Shown piece by piece: positions 7,891 to 16,229 of a DNA stretch of 64,000 nucleotides. Under the pieces are notes generated by a model. The model made no database searches and was not told the origin of the DNA. It was given only the letters and a program-made list of their open reading frames with translations. Numbering within the stretch: the first letter of the stretch is position 1; each line of letters starts with the position of its first letter. Source of the stretch: Aneurinibacillus sp. Ricciae_BoGa-3 (GTDB lineage Bacteria; Bacillota; Bacilli; Aneurinibacillales; Aneurinibacillaceae); contig NZ_CP116887.1 in assembly GCF_028421645.1 (NCBI RefSeq), positions 247,001-311,000 of the forward strand, given 5' to 3'. The translations under genes and the position numbers were made by a program.

Positions 7891-8928
7891 ATGAAGGCCG
7901 TATACTTCCCAGGAAACAAGCAGGTTGAAGTTCGAGAAGTTCCCACCCCGAATCCTGGCCCACGAGAAGTGTTAATCAGGATGCAAGCCTCCGCGATATG
8001 CAGAAGCGACATGAGCTTATATTATGGCAATGCAGACCCGGTTGTCGGGAGTGAAGATGCAGGCAAAGGAACCGTCATACCCGGTCATGAACCGGCCGGA
8101 ATTGTTGAAGCGGTAGGGCAAGGGGTGACAACCCTTAAACCCGGTGACAGGGTGGCTGTGTACCTGGCGATTGGCTGTATGGCTTGCAGCTACTGCCTCT
8201 CCGGATACAGAATGTTATGTGCACAGTGGAAATGTGTAGGGTTCGACGTTCATGGCGGTGATGCCGATTACATTGTTGTACCTGAGATTAATTGCCTGCC
8301 GCTTCCGGATACAATGAGTTTCGAAGTGGCGGCTGTTTCGACTGATGCAGTGGGAACGCTCTATCATGCGCAAAAAAGGCTTGGCATCTCCGGGCGCGAC
8401 ACACTCACTATTTTTGGATTGGGCCCAATGGGGATGGCCGGCGTGCTTATAGCCAAGGCTGCAGGGGCCAAAGTCATCGCGGTTGACCTTGTGGACCACA
8501 GGCTAGAGCTAGCGAAAGAGCTGGGTGTGGATCATGTCATAAACGGAAAAGAGGCCGATGTCGTGCATGAGATTCTGCAATTGACAAATGGATCGGGTCC
8601 TGATGCCGTTATCGATTGCACAGGTTCACCTATCTGCCATAACCAGGCCTTCGACGTTTTACGGCGCCATGGACGGGGCGCGTTTATTGGGGAGGCAAAG
8701 GAGACAACAATTAAGCCATCTGATCAGTTTATAAGGAAACAAATTAATGTTATTGGGTCGTGGTATTTTCCGATTCATGAGTGGGGAGAAATCACAGATT
8801 TTATTGTGCGTAAACAAATACCTGTTGAGAAATTAATCACTCACCGATTTTCTATCAACGAAGCGGAGAAGGCGTTCCGCATGTTTGATCAACGCAAAAC
8901 TGAGAAAGCTGTTTTTACCTGGTCATAA
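7891..8928 (+). CDS. Zinc-dependent medium-chain alcohol/polyol dehydrogenase
   Basis: The start ATG 7891 has CGAGGAGG upstream. The 345-residue product contains catalytic zinc ligands Cys37 and His66-Glu67 (GHEPAG), structural zinc cysteines at 96, 99, 102 and 110 (CMACSYC...C), and a nucleotide-binding motif GLGPMGMAG. All ligands are present, so it is a full zinc MDR enzyme of the sorbitol/threonine-dehydrogenase type. As part of the polyol operon it probably oxidises a hydroxyl of the imported polyol to a keto sugar. Confidence 0.88.
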   Translation: MKAVYFPGNKQVEVREVPTPNPGPREVLIRMQASAICRSDMSLYYGNADPVVGSEDAGKGTVIPGHEPAGIVEAVGQGVTTLKPGDRVAVYLAIGCMACSYCLSGYRMLCAQWKCVGFDVHGGDADYIVVPEINCLPLPDTMSFEVAAVSTDAVGTLYHAQKRLGISGRDTLTIFGLGPMGMAGVLIAKAAGAKVIAVDLVDHRLELAKELGVDHVINGKEADVVHEILQLTNGSGPDAVIDCTGSPICHNQAFDVLRRHGRGAFIGEAKETTIKPSDQFIRKQINVIGSWYFPIHEWGEITDFIVRKQIPVEKLITHRFSINEAEKAFRMFDQRKTEKAVFTWS

Positions 8929-8951
8929 AAAGTATAGAAGGAGGACGGACT

Positions 8952-9782
8952 ATGAAGGGAATATCCTTTAACACGTGGGTATATGGCAGTTTTCCAACAT
9001 GGGTTCCATCTTACACACTTGATAACGTAATCGTGCGGCTATCGGATATGGGGTATGATGCCCTTGAAATTGGCTGTGCAAGCCCCCACGCCTGGCCTGC
9101 CTACTTATCAGCCCAGCGCAGACGGGAAATCTCGCAGCTGCTTCAGTCCAAATCATTGAAAGTCTCCAGCATGCTCCCGGCACCAGGAGGTGGGCCTGGC
9201 ATGAATCCAGCTTCGCCGTTAGAGGAAGAACGAAAGTATACTGTGGAGCACTACAAGGATGTTATCCGCCTGGCGCACGACTTAGAGTGTCCTACTGTCC
9301 TCTATATTGCAGGCTGGATTGTGCATGGAACCACACAGCAGCAGGCAAAAGAATACTCGCGGGCGGGGTTGCAGGAAATGGCCGATTATGCAAAAGATTT
9401 GAGTGTTACGATTGTCATTGAACCCACTTCGGCAGACAGCAACTTAATCGAGAGTGCAGACGACGCGATTGAGCTGCTTCAGGCCACTGGCCGACAGAAT
9501 GTAAAACTTATGTTTGATACGTTCCATGTCATGTATCGCAATGAAGTCCCTGTTGATTACGTGGATAAAATGAAAGATAACTTAGCCCACATCCATATTG
9601 CGGATTCTGACCGGATGCCTCCGGGGCAGGGGCGGTGCGACTATAAGGGGCTTATCCAGGCTTTGAAAAGGATCGGGTACGATGGGTATCTTACAATGGA
9701 GATTGGATTTGACAAACGCAGTGCCGACCCGGACTGGTATGCCCGGACATCGCTTGAGTACCTGCGTGAACTGTGGAAGTAG
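8952..9782 (+). CDS. Second TIM-barrel sugar isomerase/epimerase
   Basis: ATG 8952 is preceded by AAGGAGGACGGACT. The 276-residue product belongs to the xylose-isomerase-like/AP-endonuclease-2 fold, with metal ligands recognisable as Glu in VIEPTSADSN, Asp and His in MFDTFHVMY, His in HIHIADSDR and Glu in TMEIGF. The pattern resembles tagatose/psicose 3-epimerases and FrlC-like enzymes. It closes the five-gene polyol operon and is followed by a strong terminator. It differs markedly from the other isomerase in the same operon, so the two probably act on different intermediates. Confidence 0.83.
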   Translation: MKGISFNTWVYGSFPTWVPSYTLDNVIVRLSDMGYDALEIGCASPHAWPAYLSAQRRREISQLLQSKSLKVSSMLPAPGGGPGMNPASPLEEERKYTVEHYKDVIRLAHDLECPTVLYIAGWIVHGTTQQQAKEYSRAGLQEMADYAKDLSVTIVIEPTSADSNLIESADDAIELLQATGRQNVKLMFDTFHVMYRNEVPVDYVDKMKDNLAHIHIADSDRMPPGQGRCDYKGLIQALKRIGYDGYLTMEIGFDKRSADPDWYARTSLEYLRELWK

Positions 9783-9810
9783 CCAGCTAATCACCATTAA
9801 CCGTAACAAA

Positions 9811-9858
9811 AAAGAAGCACTCTTTATCCCTAATCGGATAAGCGTGCTTCTTTGTTTT
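9811..9858. terminator. Long intrinsic terminator at the end of the polyol operon
   Basis: AAAGAAGCAC pairs with GTGCTTCTTT, with an inner stem TTATCC / GGATAA, then TGTTTTG. A-rich and T-rich flanks could let it work in both directions. Confidence 0.85.
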
Positions 9859-9895
9859 GATGCATAAGGCAATGTGATTACGTCAAGGGGTAACT

Positions 9896-9967
9896 CTAGC
9901 CGATAACCTTCCTTACCAGTTTAAGCATGAGTCTGCGCGCCGGTGTCATTCTAACTTTTACTCTCAT
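9896..9967 (-). CDS. 23-residue cationic peptide ORF
   Basis: ATG 9967 lies 8 bases after a strong ribosome site (AAGGGGGA) and opens a 23-codon frame ending with TAG at 9896-9898. The peptide starts MRVKVRMTPARR and ends KLVRKVIG. It has about eight Arg/Lys, no acidic residue, and alternating hydrophobic positions, so it could form an amphipathic helix. It lies alone between two minus/plus units, and I do not recognise it. The good ribosome site and the absence of overlap with any other gene support real translation. Confidence 0.4.
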   Translation of the reverse strand: MRVKVRMTPARRLMLKLVRKVIG

Positions 9968-10072
9968 CTGAAATTTCCCCCTTACTAGACATTCCTTGAT
10001 GAAAAGCCTCCGTAAAAAACTAATAATTTAGTATATGGAGATTCATCCGGTTTGGTGCAGGGTTTTTTTACA

Positions 10073-10471
10073 TTATTCCTGCTGGGCTTGTGCCTCAGAC
10101 TGATTGTTCACCATGAATGAGTTATTTTGCACAGCCATTTGATTCCCTTGCATTTGATTCGTAGGGTTCATCGATGGCCTATTAAAGACGAGATTGCCCG
10201 CCTGCATGCCAACTACCCGTGCCACTTTATCTCCAACAAGGCCGCCAACGACAGAGCCTATAATCGTTCCAATTCCCGGCAAAACAGCAGATCCGAGAAT
10301 GCCGCCATACTCCATCCCAGCATAGACGCCTGCTGCAACGGTGACATTGCGGGTTGTATGGGCCGCATACTCTTTTGTCGACATTTGGCCATTGCGTAAG
10401 GCATTTGTATCCTGCATCTGGGACAAACCGCCTGAGATGACACCAGCCCATAAAGACGTTCCTCGATTCAT
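10073..10471 (-). CDS. Glycine-zipper protein, 132 aa
   Basis: The start ATG 10471 is favoured because GGAGGGAGTTGAAGGA precedes it; ATG 10489 has no site. The middle of the protein (about residues 55-95) is a glycine-zipper stretch GGILGSAVLPGIGTIIGSVVGGLVGDK, typical of membrane-inserting or oligomerising segments. The C-terminal 35 residues are rich in Asn, Gln and Met. It is the last gene of the leftward P-type ATPase operon, about 91 bases after the previous gene. Function is unknown; it may be an envelope or membrane partner of the ATPase. Confidence 0.6.
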   Translation of the reverse strand: MNRGTSLWAGVISGGLSQMQDTNALRNGQMSTKEYAAHTTRNVTVAAGVYAGMEYGGILGSAVLPGIGTIIGSVVGGLVGDKVARVVGMQAGNLVFNRPSMNPTNQMQGNQMAVQNNSFMVNNQSEAQAQQE

Positions 10472-10562
10472 TCCTTCAACTCCCTCCATGTCATGTTCAA
10501 TCAAACCCGTTTTTGCAAAATTTAGTTGTGTACCTGGTTTAGCACAAGCTTGCACAACCGGT

Positions 10563-10793
10563 TCACCATCGCCAAATTTTAGAGAAGGAAATCCACGATA
10601 AGAGGTTTAACTTGTTTTCCTTTCCTTTTGTCTTTATCATGTCAAAAAACTCGCGGAAGAATACTTCCCATCTTTTTCCTATATCATCTTTGCTGATTTG
10701 CTTGTTCAGCACCATTGTAACGCTTACGCTAAGTGCCTCCCTCAAATGAGCAAACGCCTGTTGGAGGTGGTGGTCCACCTTCTGCACTTCCAT
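10563..10793 (-). CDS. Small protein, 76 aa, unknown
   Basis: ATG 10793 follows GGAGGAGTAGCAT, which overlaps the stop of the upstream gene. The N-terminal 55 residues form a helical region (HHLQQAFAHLREALSVSV, then WEVFFREFFDMIKTKG). The last 20 residues become low in charge and could reflect a frameshifted tail. It lies in a tight operon behind the DUF5132-like gene and the double ATPase. No family is recognised. Confidence 0.5.
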   Translation of the reverse strand: MEVQKVDHHLQQAFAHLREALSVSVTMVLNKQISKDDIGKRWEVFFREFFDMIKTKGKENKLNLLSWISFSKIWRW

Positions 10794-10808
10794 ATGCTAC
10801 TCCTCCAG

Positions 10809-11036
10809 TCAATAAATTTCTTTCTCTACGCGCTTTTTTAATCGTTCAAACTGTGCTTCCGCTACAATATCTTCCAATTCTTCTTTCATCCTGCGCGTAG
10901 TTGTACGCAAGCCTGACCAGGCTGTGGCTGTTGTTTTTGCCCCGATGTTGCCCGCCTCTCTAATAATTGGCAGGAGAACGGGAGCAGCGACAAGCAACGC
11001 AGCGCCGACAACAACTCGTTCAATGTTTACGTTCAT
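10809..11036 (-). CDS. Small membrane-anchored protein, DUF5132-like
   Basis: ATG 11036 is preceded by AAAGGGGACATC. The 75-residue product starts with a hydrophobic segment VVVGAALLVAAPVLLPII (residues 8-25) and ends in a charged helix (RRMKEELEDIVAEAQFERLKKRVEK). This resembles short DUF5132-type proteins often placed beside large P-type ATPases. It lies 14 bases behind the 1521-residue ATPase and 15 bases before the next gene, so it is part of the same transcript and may be an accessory subunit. Confidence 0.6.
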   Translation of the reverse strand: MNVNIERVVVGAALLVAAPVLLPIIREAGNIGAKTTATAWSGLRTTTRRMKEELEDIVAEAQFERLKKRVEKEIY

Positions 11037-11050
11037 GATGTCCCCTTTCC

Positions 11051-14000
11051 TTAAGCCGCCTGCACAACAGGCATGGATAATGGAGGCTGCAAGCCTGCCG
11101 TACGTTTAATTAATGGTTTGGACAGCAGGCTTACTGAACCCCCTACAAGTAATACTTGAAGCAGTTGATGAAGCTGCAGCGGCGCCGTATGGAATACCTG
11201 CGCGATTCCGGGCACATAAATCACCGAGAAGAATGCCAGCCAGGAGATGCCTAAGGCACCAATGAAGAATTTATCCCGAATCCATTGGGAGAACGGCTGC
11301 CCTTTCTCCTGCCTCCATGAAAACGTCTGGATTAACTGCCCGGCGACTAGCGTAGCGAAGGCCATCGTTCTGGCTACAGGCAGCGATGCACCCATCGATA
11401 AGCTGCTCGCGAACAGTGCAAGCGCTCCAATGGCAAGAATGCCTCCTCGGACGATAACCTTTTTGTAGAGGCTTCCGTCCACAATATCCTGTCTTTCTGT
11501 TACGAGTTCTTTATTACCAGGATTAACGGCCAGCACTGCTGCCGGGAGCGCATCTGTAAGTAAATTCATTAACAGGATTTGCACCGGAACGAGCGGAATG
11601 GGGAGACCAGCAATGACAGCTACGCTGCTGACAATAATCTCAGCCAAGTTTCCGGTTAGTAGGCACCCAATCGCATTTCGAATGTTGCTGATGATGGTGC
11701 GGCCCTCTTTTACGCCATCGACAATGGACCCGAAGTGGTCTTCTTTTAATACCATGTCTGCTGTTTGCTTTGTTACTTCGGTGCCGGTCTTACCCATGGC
11801 GATGCCCACATCTGCTTTTTTAATCGCAGGTGCATCGTTTACACCATCGCCAGTCATCGCTACAATCTGCCCTGTTTTTTGATAGGCTCGTACAATCCGC
11901 AGTTTATGCTCTGGCGAGACACGCGCGAAAATGGAAACAGTAGAAACTAGTCTTTCCAATTCTTCATCATGCAACTCATTTAACTCGGAGCCTGTAAGCA
12001 CCCGGTCACCTTCACGGTAGATGCCTAACTGGCGCCCGATCGCAATAGCTGTAATCGGGTGGTCCCCTGTAATCATGACAGGTTTGACACCCAGCTGCAG
12101 GGCTTCTACGATCGCCTGCGCTGCCTCGAGTTTTGGCGGATCGATCATGCCAACCATGCCGACATAGATTAGGCCCTGGTCTTTGGCCTGTTCGCACGTT
12201 TCAGCTTGGTCAAGCGGCCGGTATGCAAACCCCAGTACACGAAGAGCATCCGCAGCAAATGATTCATTTTGTTTAAGAATTTTTTCGCGAATTTCCTGCG
12301 TTAACGGATAGGTTTTGCCTTCCTTCTGATAGAAATCACAGCGCTTTAGCGTTGCTTCAACCGATCCTTTCGAGATGATATAGCATTCATCTTCTTTATC
12401 CGCTTCATGGCAAATGACGCTCATGGTACCGTGGTAAGAATCAAACGGAATTTCCCGTTTGCGTACCCAGTGTGATAATTGGTCCGGATACATACCGCCT
12501 TTACCGCCAGCAATGAGTAAAGCCCCTTCAGTAGGGTCGCCTTTTATGGACCATCTGCCTTCTTCCTGGTTGACTTCACTGTTATTGCAGAGCACCCCGA
12601 TACGAATCAGCTGTTCGATATCTTCATTAAGAGGGGAGTTCTCCTTGCTCTGATGGATAATTTCTCCTTCTGGCGCGTATCCCTCGCCCGTAACGGTCCA
12701 TTCTTCATTAACGGTTGCAATCCGGGTCACAGTCATTTCATTTTTCGTCAATGTTCCAGTTTTATCCGAACAAATAACGGACACGCGCCCTAGTGTTTCG
12801 AGTGCGGATAGCCTTCTAATGACGGCGTTTCGCTTGGACATTCTGCGGATGCCGGCGCTTAAAGCGATCGTAATCGTCACCGGTAATCCTTCTGGGATGG
12901 CGGAGGAGATCAGCGCTACGGATGTGGAGATCATTTGTTGAATGGTATTTCCCCGCAATAATCCGACACCTAACACGATGGCGCCGACACAAAAGGCACC
13001 CTTAACAAATTTCTTGCTAATGGATGTGACCCGTTCCTGAAGAGGGGTCATTTCATGCTCTTCGTCTTTTAACAGCGAGCTTAGATAGCCAATCTCCGTG
13101 TTCATACCGGTGTCCACGACAACACCCGTCAGTTTTCCCCGCGTGATATTGGTCCCCATGTACACCATATTTGTCCGATCAGCGAGCACAGCAGCAGCGG
13201 GTTGTACGCCCGCAGCCTTCTTTACAGCCATAGATTCCCCGGTCAATGCGGATTCATTGACTTCCAAATTCCATTCGGACAGGATTCGGATATCGGCGGG
13301 CACCAGATCTCCTGCTTCCAGTACAACCAGATCGCCTGGCACCAGTTCTTCAGAAGATACCTCTTGCTCGCTTCCGGACCGAATGACTTTGCAAATCGGA
13401 GGCTGGAATTGATTTAATTCCTCCACAACCTTTTCGGCCTTTTGTTCCTGGATGGTACTTGTTACTGCATTGGCAACTAGTACGGCTAACATGGCTACGC
13501 CGTCGAAAATATCCCCTGAGACAAACGAAAGGCCTACCGTACTCAGCAGCACCAGATTCGTAAATTCCTTAAATTGTTTAATCAATCTAACAAACCACGG
13601 AGACTTTTCCATCGTTTGAAGGCGATTTAAGCCGACAATAGCTTGAAGTTGCTTGATATTGCCCGTATCTAAACCGCTTTGCTTATCCGTGTGCAGCTGC
13701 GCCAGCAATTCCTGATCAGAAATTGCATGCCACGCCATATCCTGTTTCTTTGACACGGCTGTGCTGCCTGCGAGTTTTTCGCCTTTTAGCCTGGACGTTT
13801 TATTTTTTAGCTGACTTGCGCTTCTGCTAATCCATAATAATTTCACAACATCAGCGATCAGGTTCGCGAAAGGAGCAGCAATTCTGCCGGGTATCACCAG
13901 CGCGGTCCCTGCTGCATTCCATAAAGCTGTCCACTTACGATGTTGCTTTGTAAGTTGTTCCGCTTTGTCCGCGCATTCAAGGGCGTTCTTAAGATCACCC

Positions 14001-15616
14001 AATTCATCAATGTGAATGGTGCCATTTGGTTGCCCGGATGCATAGCGCTCAGCTGTGACCATTAAATAGGGCACGTTTTCCTGCTGCATTTGAGCCAGGT
14101 GGTCTGCTGTAACGAGCAGGCTGGCTTGTGCTTCTGCACCGTGGTTGCTCAAAACGCCAATGGAGTCCCTTAAGAAACATACCCGCCGATCCGGAAATTG
14201 CTGAAGCGCATTTTCAAGATCCACCGCATATTTTTTAGGCGTATAAGGGGCTGCGTATGAGATGATACCAAGGCATTTTCCCTGTGAGGCGAGAAAATAA
14301 ACTTGTTCCCCCCGCTTCTCAAGTGCTTTTGCTTCGAATTCGTATTCATCAAGCGGAATTTTGTGCTTTTGCATGCAACCTTTTGAACCGAACAGCACAT
14401 CCTGCCGGTTGATTTTTCCGGTAATTCCTTCTTTTGTTTCTTTAAGCTGATGGACCGATCGTTTGGTTCGTTTTGCATGATCGGTTTTGGCGAGAATCGT
14501 TTGTTTTAACGGATGATTGGTTTTCTCAAGGAGATTGGCGGCGAGATGCCACACGTCCGATTCGTCCTCCCGGGTGGTACAATGAAGCACTTCTTCTTTT
14601 CCTGAAAATAACAATTCGGTATCTTCTACAACCAGTTGTTTTGACTCAGCTATCTGGCATAACGTAGCGCTTGCAGGGAGTGGCAACCCTTGTTCTTGTG
14701 CGCGAAGTTCTGCTGTCTTCCACGTATATTCTTCCGCTGCCAGGCAAGGCATTGGATTGGCCGCAAGTAAAACCCCAAGCGCGACAAGCGGGCTGCGTGT
14801 CAGTAGCAGGCTGGCGGCTGCCACACCAAATCCCAGCTTGGTTACACGGTTTGCGTACGTTTTGGTTTGGGTTGTTAAATACAACGCCGGATCTGCATCA
14901 GTCTGTTCCTGCTTATCACGTTGCCATCTCAAATACTGAATGGCGCTAATGCTAGCTAATACAACTAAATTTTCCCGGACCAAAGCGAAGCTTAACGCTG
15001 CGGCTCCTAACACAAGGTCTTCATTAATGCGCCTTTCTCTGGAAAACCGCTCAAAACCCTTCTTGAAAATGGGGTATCCACTTAGAACGGAAAGAATGCC
15101 AGCCGCAGAAAAAAGCCCCACGTGGTGAGCCAGTGGTGATTTTCCCATCAGGAGCTGTTTGGCTCCCAGCACACCTAAACCAACGACGGAAGCGGTCAAA
15201 GCCAGCGGAAGCCTTTCTTTCTTCTCTGGCTCCTCTACAGGGACCGCACGAAATTGTTCTGGAATTTCTGCTGCTTCAGCTGCATCCATGTCGAAAGTGA
15301 GAGTGGTTGCGGCTTCTTGTACAGCTTGTTCATCCATGCTGAGTCTGCATTCGGGGTGCTGCTCCATATAATAGGCCTCTTCTAACCGCCCAATCTGCTG
15401 ACACAGTGTTTCCGCTGACACCTTCGCTGTATCATACGTAAGCAGTACTCTGCCTGTAGAAGGAGAGGCCTTAAGGGTGACGCTGCACATGTTTTCCTGA
15501 AAAAAGTTTTCTATTCTATGGGCAAAACTCGGATTTGCTTTTAATCCATAAACCTCTATCCGCAATCTGCCAGGCAAAGAGTGGATAAATCGGTTTTTAA
15601 ACGCAATAAAGGCCAA
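11051..15616 (-). CDS. Double-module P-type cation ATPase (degenerate P1-like half fused to active P2-like half)
   Basis: A TTG start at 15616 follows AAGGGGGAGAG. The 1521-residue product begins with an HMA-like metal-binding fold (HSLPGRLRIEVYG). A first ATPase-like module follows, in which the phosphorylation-site region reads LVVEDTELLF near residue 332 instead of a DKTGTLT motif. From about residue 650 a complete second module follows: TGES near 792, PEGLP in a membrane helix, DKTGTLTKNEM near 948 and GDGVNDAP near 1259. The second half resembles Ca2+/P2-type pumps. The first half seems catalytically dead and may sense metal or regulate. The size and layout recall mycobacterial CtpI-type pumps. 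The transported ion is unknown. Three small genes follow in the operon. Confidence 0.85.
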   Translation of the reverse strand: MAFIAFKNRFIHSLPGRLRIEVYGLKANPSFAHRIENFFQENMCSVTLKASPSTGRVLLTYDTAKVSAETLCQQIGRLEEAYYMEQHPECRLSMDEQAVQEAATTLTFDMDAAEAAEIPEQFRAVPVEEPEKKERLPLALTASVVGLGVLGAKQLLMGKSPLAHHVGLFSAAGILSVLSGYPIFKKGFERFSRERRINEDLVLGAAALSFALVRENLVVLASISAIQYLRWQRDKQEQTDADPALYLTTQTKTYANRVTKLGFGVAAASLLLTRSPLVALGVLLAANPMPCLAAEEYTWKTAELRAQEQGLPLPASATLCQIAESKQLVVEDTELLFSGKEEVLHCTTREDESDVWHLAANLLEKTNHPLKQTILAKTDHAKRTKRSVHQLKETKEGITGKINRQDVLFGSKGCMQKHKIPLDEYEFEAKALEKRGEQVYFLASQGKCLGIISYAAPYTPKKYAVDLENALQQFPDRRVCFLRDSIGVLSNHGAEAQASLLVTADHLAQMQQENVPYLMVTAERYASGQPNGTIHIDELGDLKNALECADKAEQLTKQHRKWTALWNAAGTALVIPGRIAAPFANLIADVVKLLWISRSASQLKNKTSRLKGEKLAGSTAVSKKQDMAWHAISDQELLAQLHTDKQSGLDTGNIKQLQAIVGLNRLQTMEKSPWFVRLIKQFKEFTNLVLLSTVGLSFVSGDIFDGVAMLAVLVANAVTSTIQEQKAEKVVEELNQFQPPICKVIRSGSEQEVSSEELVPGDLVVLEAGDLVPADIRILSEWNLEVNESALTGESMAVKKAAGVQPAAAVLADRTNMVYMGTNITRGKLTGVVVDTGMNTEIGYLSSLLKDEEHEMTPLQERVTSISKKFVKGAFCVGAIVLGVGLLRGNTIQQMISTSVALISSAIPEGLPVTITIALSAGIRRMSKRNAVIRRLSALETLGRVSVICSDKTGTLTKNEMTVTRIATVNEEWTVTGEGYAPEGEIIHQSKENSPLNEDIEQLIRIGVLCNNSEVNQEEGRWSIKGDPTEGALLIAGGKGGMYPDQLSHWVRKREIPFDSYHGTMSVICHEADKEDECYIISKGSVEATLKRCDFYQKEGKTYPLTQEIREKILKQNESFAADALRVLGFAYRPLDQAETCEQAKDQGLIYVGMVGMIDPPKLEAAQAIVEALQLGVKPVMITGDHPITAIAIGRQLGIYREGDRVLTGSELNELHDEELERLVSTVSIFARVSPEHKLRIVRAYQKTGQIVAMTGDGVNDAPAIKKADVGIAMGKTGTEVTKQTADMVLKEDHFGSIVDGVKEGRTIISNIRNAIGCLLTGNLAEIIVSSVAVIAGLPIPLVPVQILLMNLLTDALPAAVLAVNPGNKELVTERQDIVDGSLYKKVIVRGGILAIGALALFASSLSMGASLPVARTMAFATLVAGQLIQTFSWRQEKGQPFSQWIRDKFFIGALGISWLAFFSVIYVPGIAQVFHTAPLQLHQLLQVLLVGGSVSLLSKPLIKRTAGLQPPLSMPVVQAA

Positions 15617-15768
15617 TTTTTTATCTCTCCCCCTTCTCTCAAGCTCGAAATGATATCGTGTAGTATGTGTTAGGCCGGGAAAAGATATACGAATTCGCTT
15701 CTATGTATAAAAAGTAAGGAATACATGCAAAATGTTTTTTACTAATGTTTTTAAGGAGGATCATGATC

Positions 15769-16140
15769 ATGTTTAACAAGCTGCTTCCCAAATCGCCGTG
15801 GGGCATCGCATTAACGACTGCGGCTGTTGTCTTATATGCATCCCCTGAAACACGAAAAGCTGTTCGCAAGGCTGCCGTTAAAGGGTTGTCTGCTATAATG
15901 GCCCTGACGGAACAAATTAAAGAAAGTGCTTCTTCCATGCGCAATGAAGTTGCAGAAACAGCCAGGGAGGAGAAGGAAGTAGATAGAACAGACCATACCA
16001 GAGGCATCATGGCCTCTCCGTTAACTTATAATACAAACATTGCACCGGAGGACTTCCTGAAGAGGACGGAGCCGTTAAATGTAATAAATGATGAATTTTT
16101 AAAGAAACAGGCCATTAGAATCCCTACGAAACTTCATTAA
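15769..16140 (+). CDS. Membrane-anchored protein, YtxH-like character, 123 aa
   Basis: ATG 15769 is chosen because AAGGAGG lies 9 bases upstream; two earlier in-frame ATGs are too close to that site. A hydrophobic N-terminal segment (WGIALTTAAVVLYA, residues 10-23) is followed by a basic/acidic helical region (RKAVRKAAVKGLSAIM, then EQIKESASSMRNEVAETAREEKE), as in YtxH-type small proteins. It is transcribed divergently from the double P-type ATPase operon, with about 150 bases between, so it may share regulation with it. Function unknown. Confidence 0.6.
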   Translation: MFNKLLPKSPWGIALTTAAVVLYASPETRKAVRKAAVKGLSAIMALTEQIKESASSMRNEVAETAREEKEVDRTDHTRGIMASPLTYNTNIAPEDFLKRTEPLNVINDEFLKKQAIRIPTKLH

Positions 16141-16229
16141 AGGTACCGGCAATTCTAGTCATCGGGCTAGGTTTTGGGTATTATCTGGAAAGAGGGACAT
16201 TTGAATACCGATAGGAAAGGTAGTTAACC

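Noticed and set aside
16141..16212. Short hydrophobic frame (KVPAILVIGLGFGYYLERG) before ppk
   Set aside because: Membrane-helix-like but no start codon or ribosome site; possibly a remnant of a small gene, too short to call.
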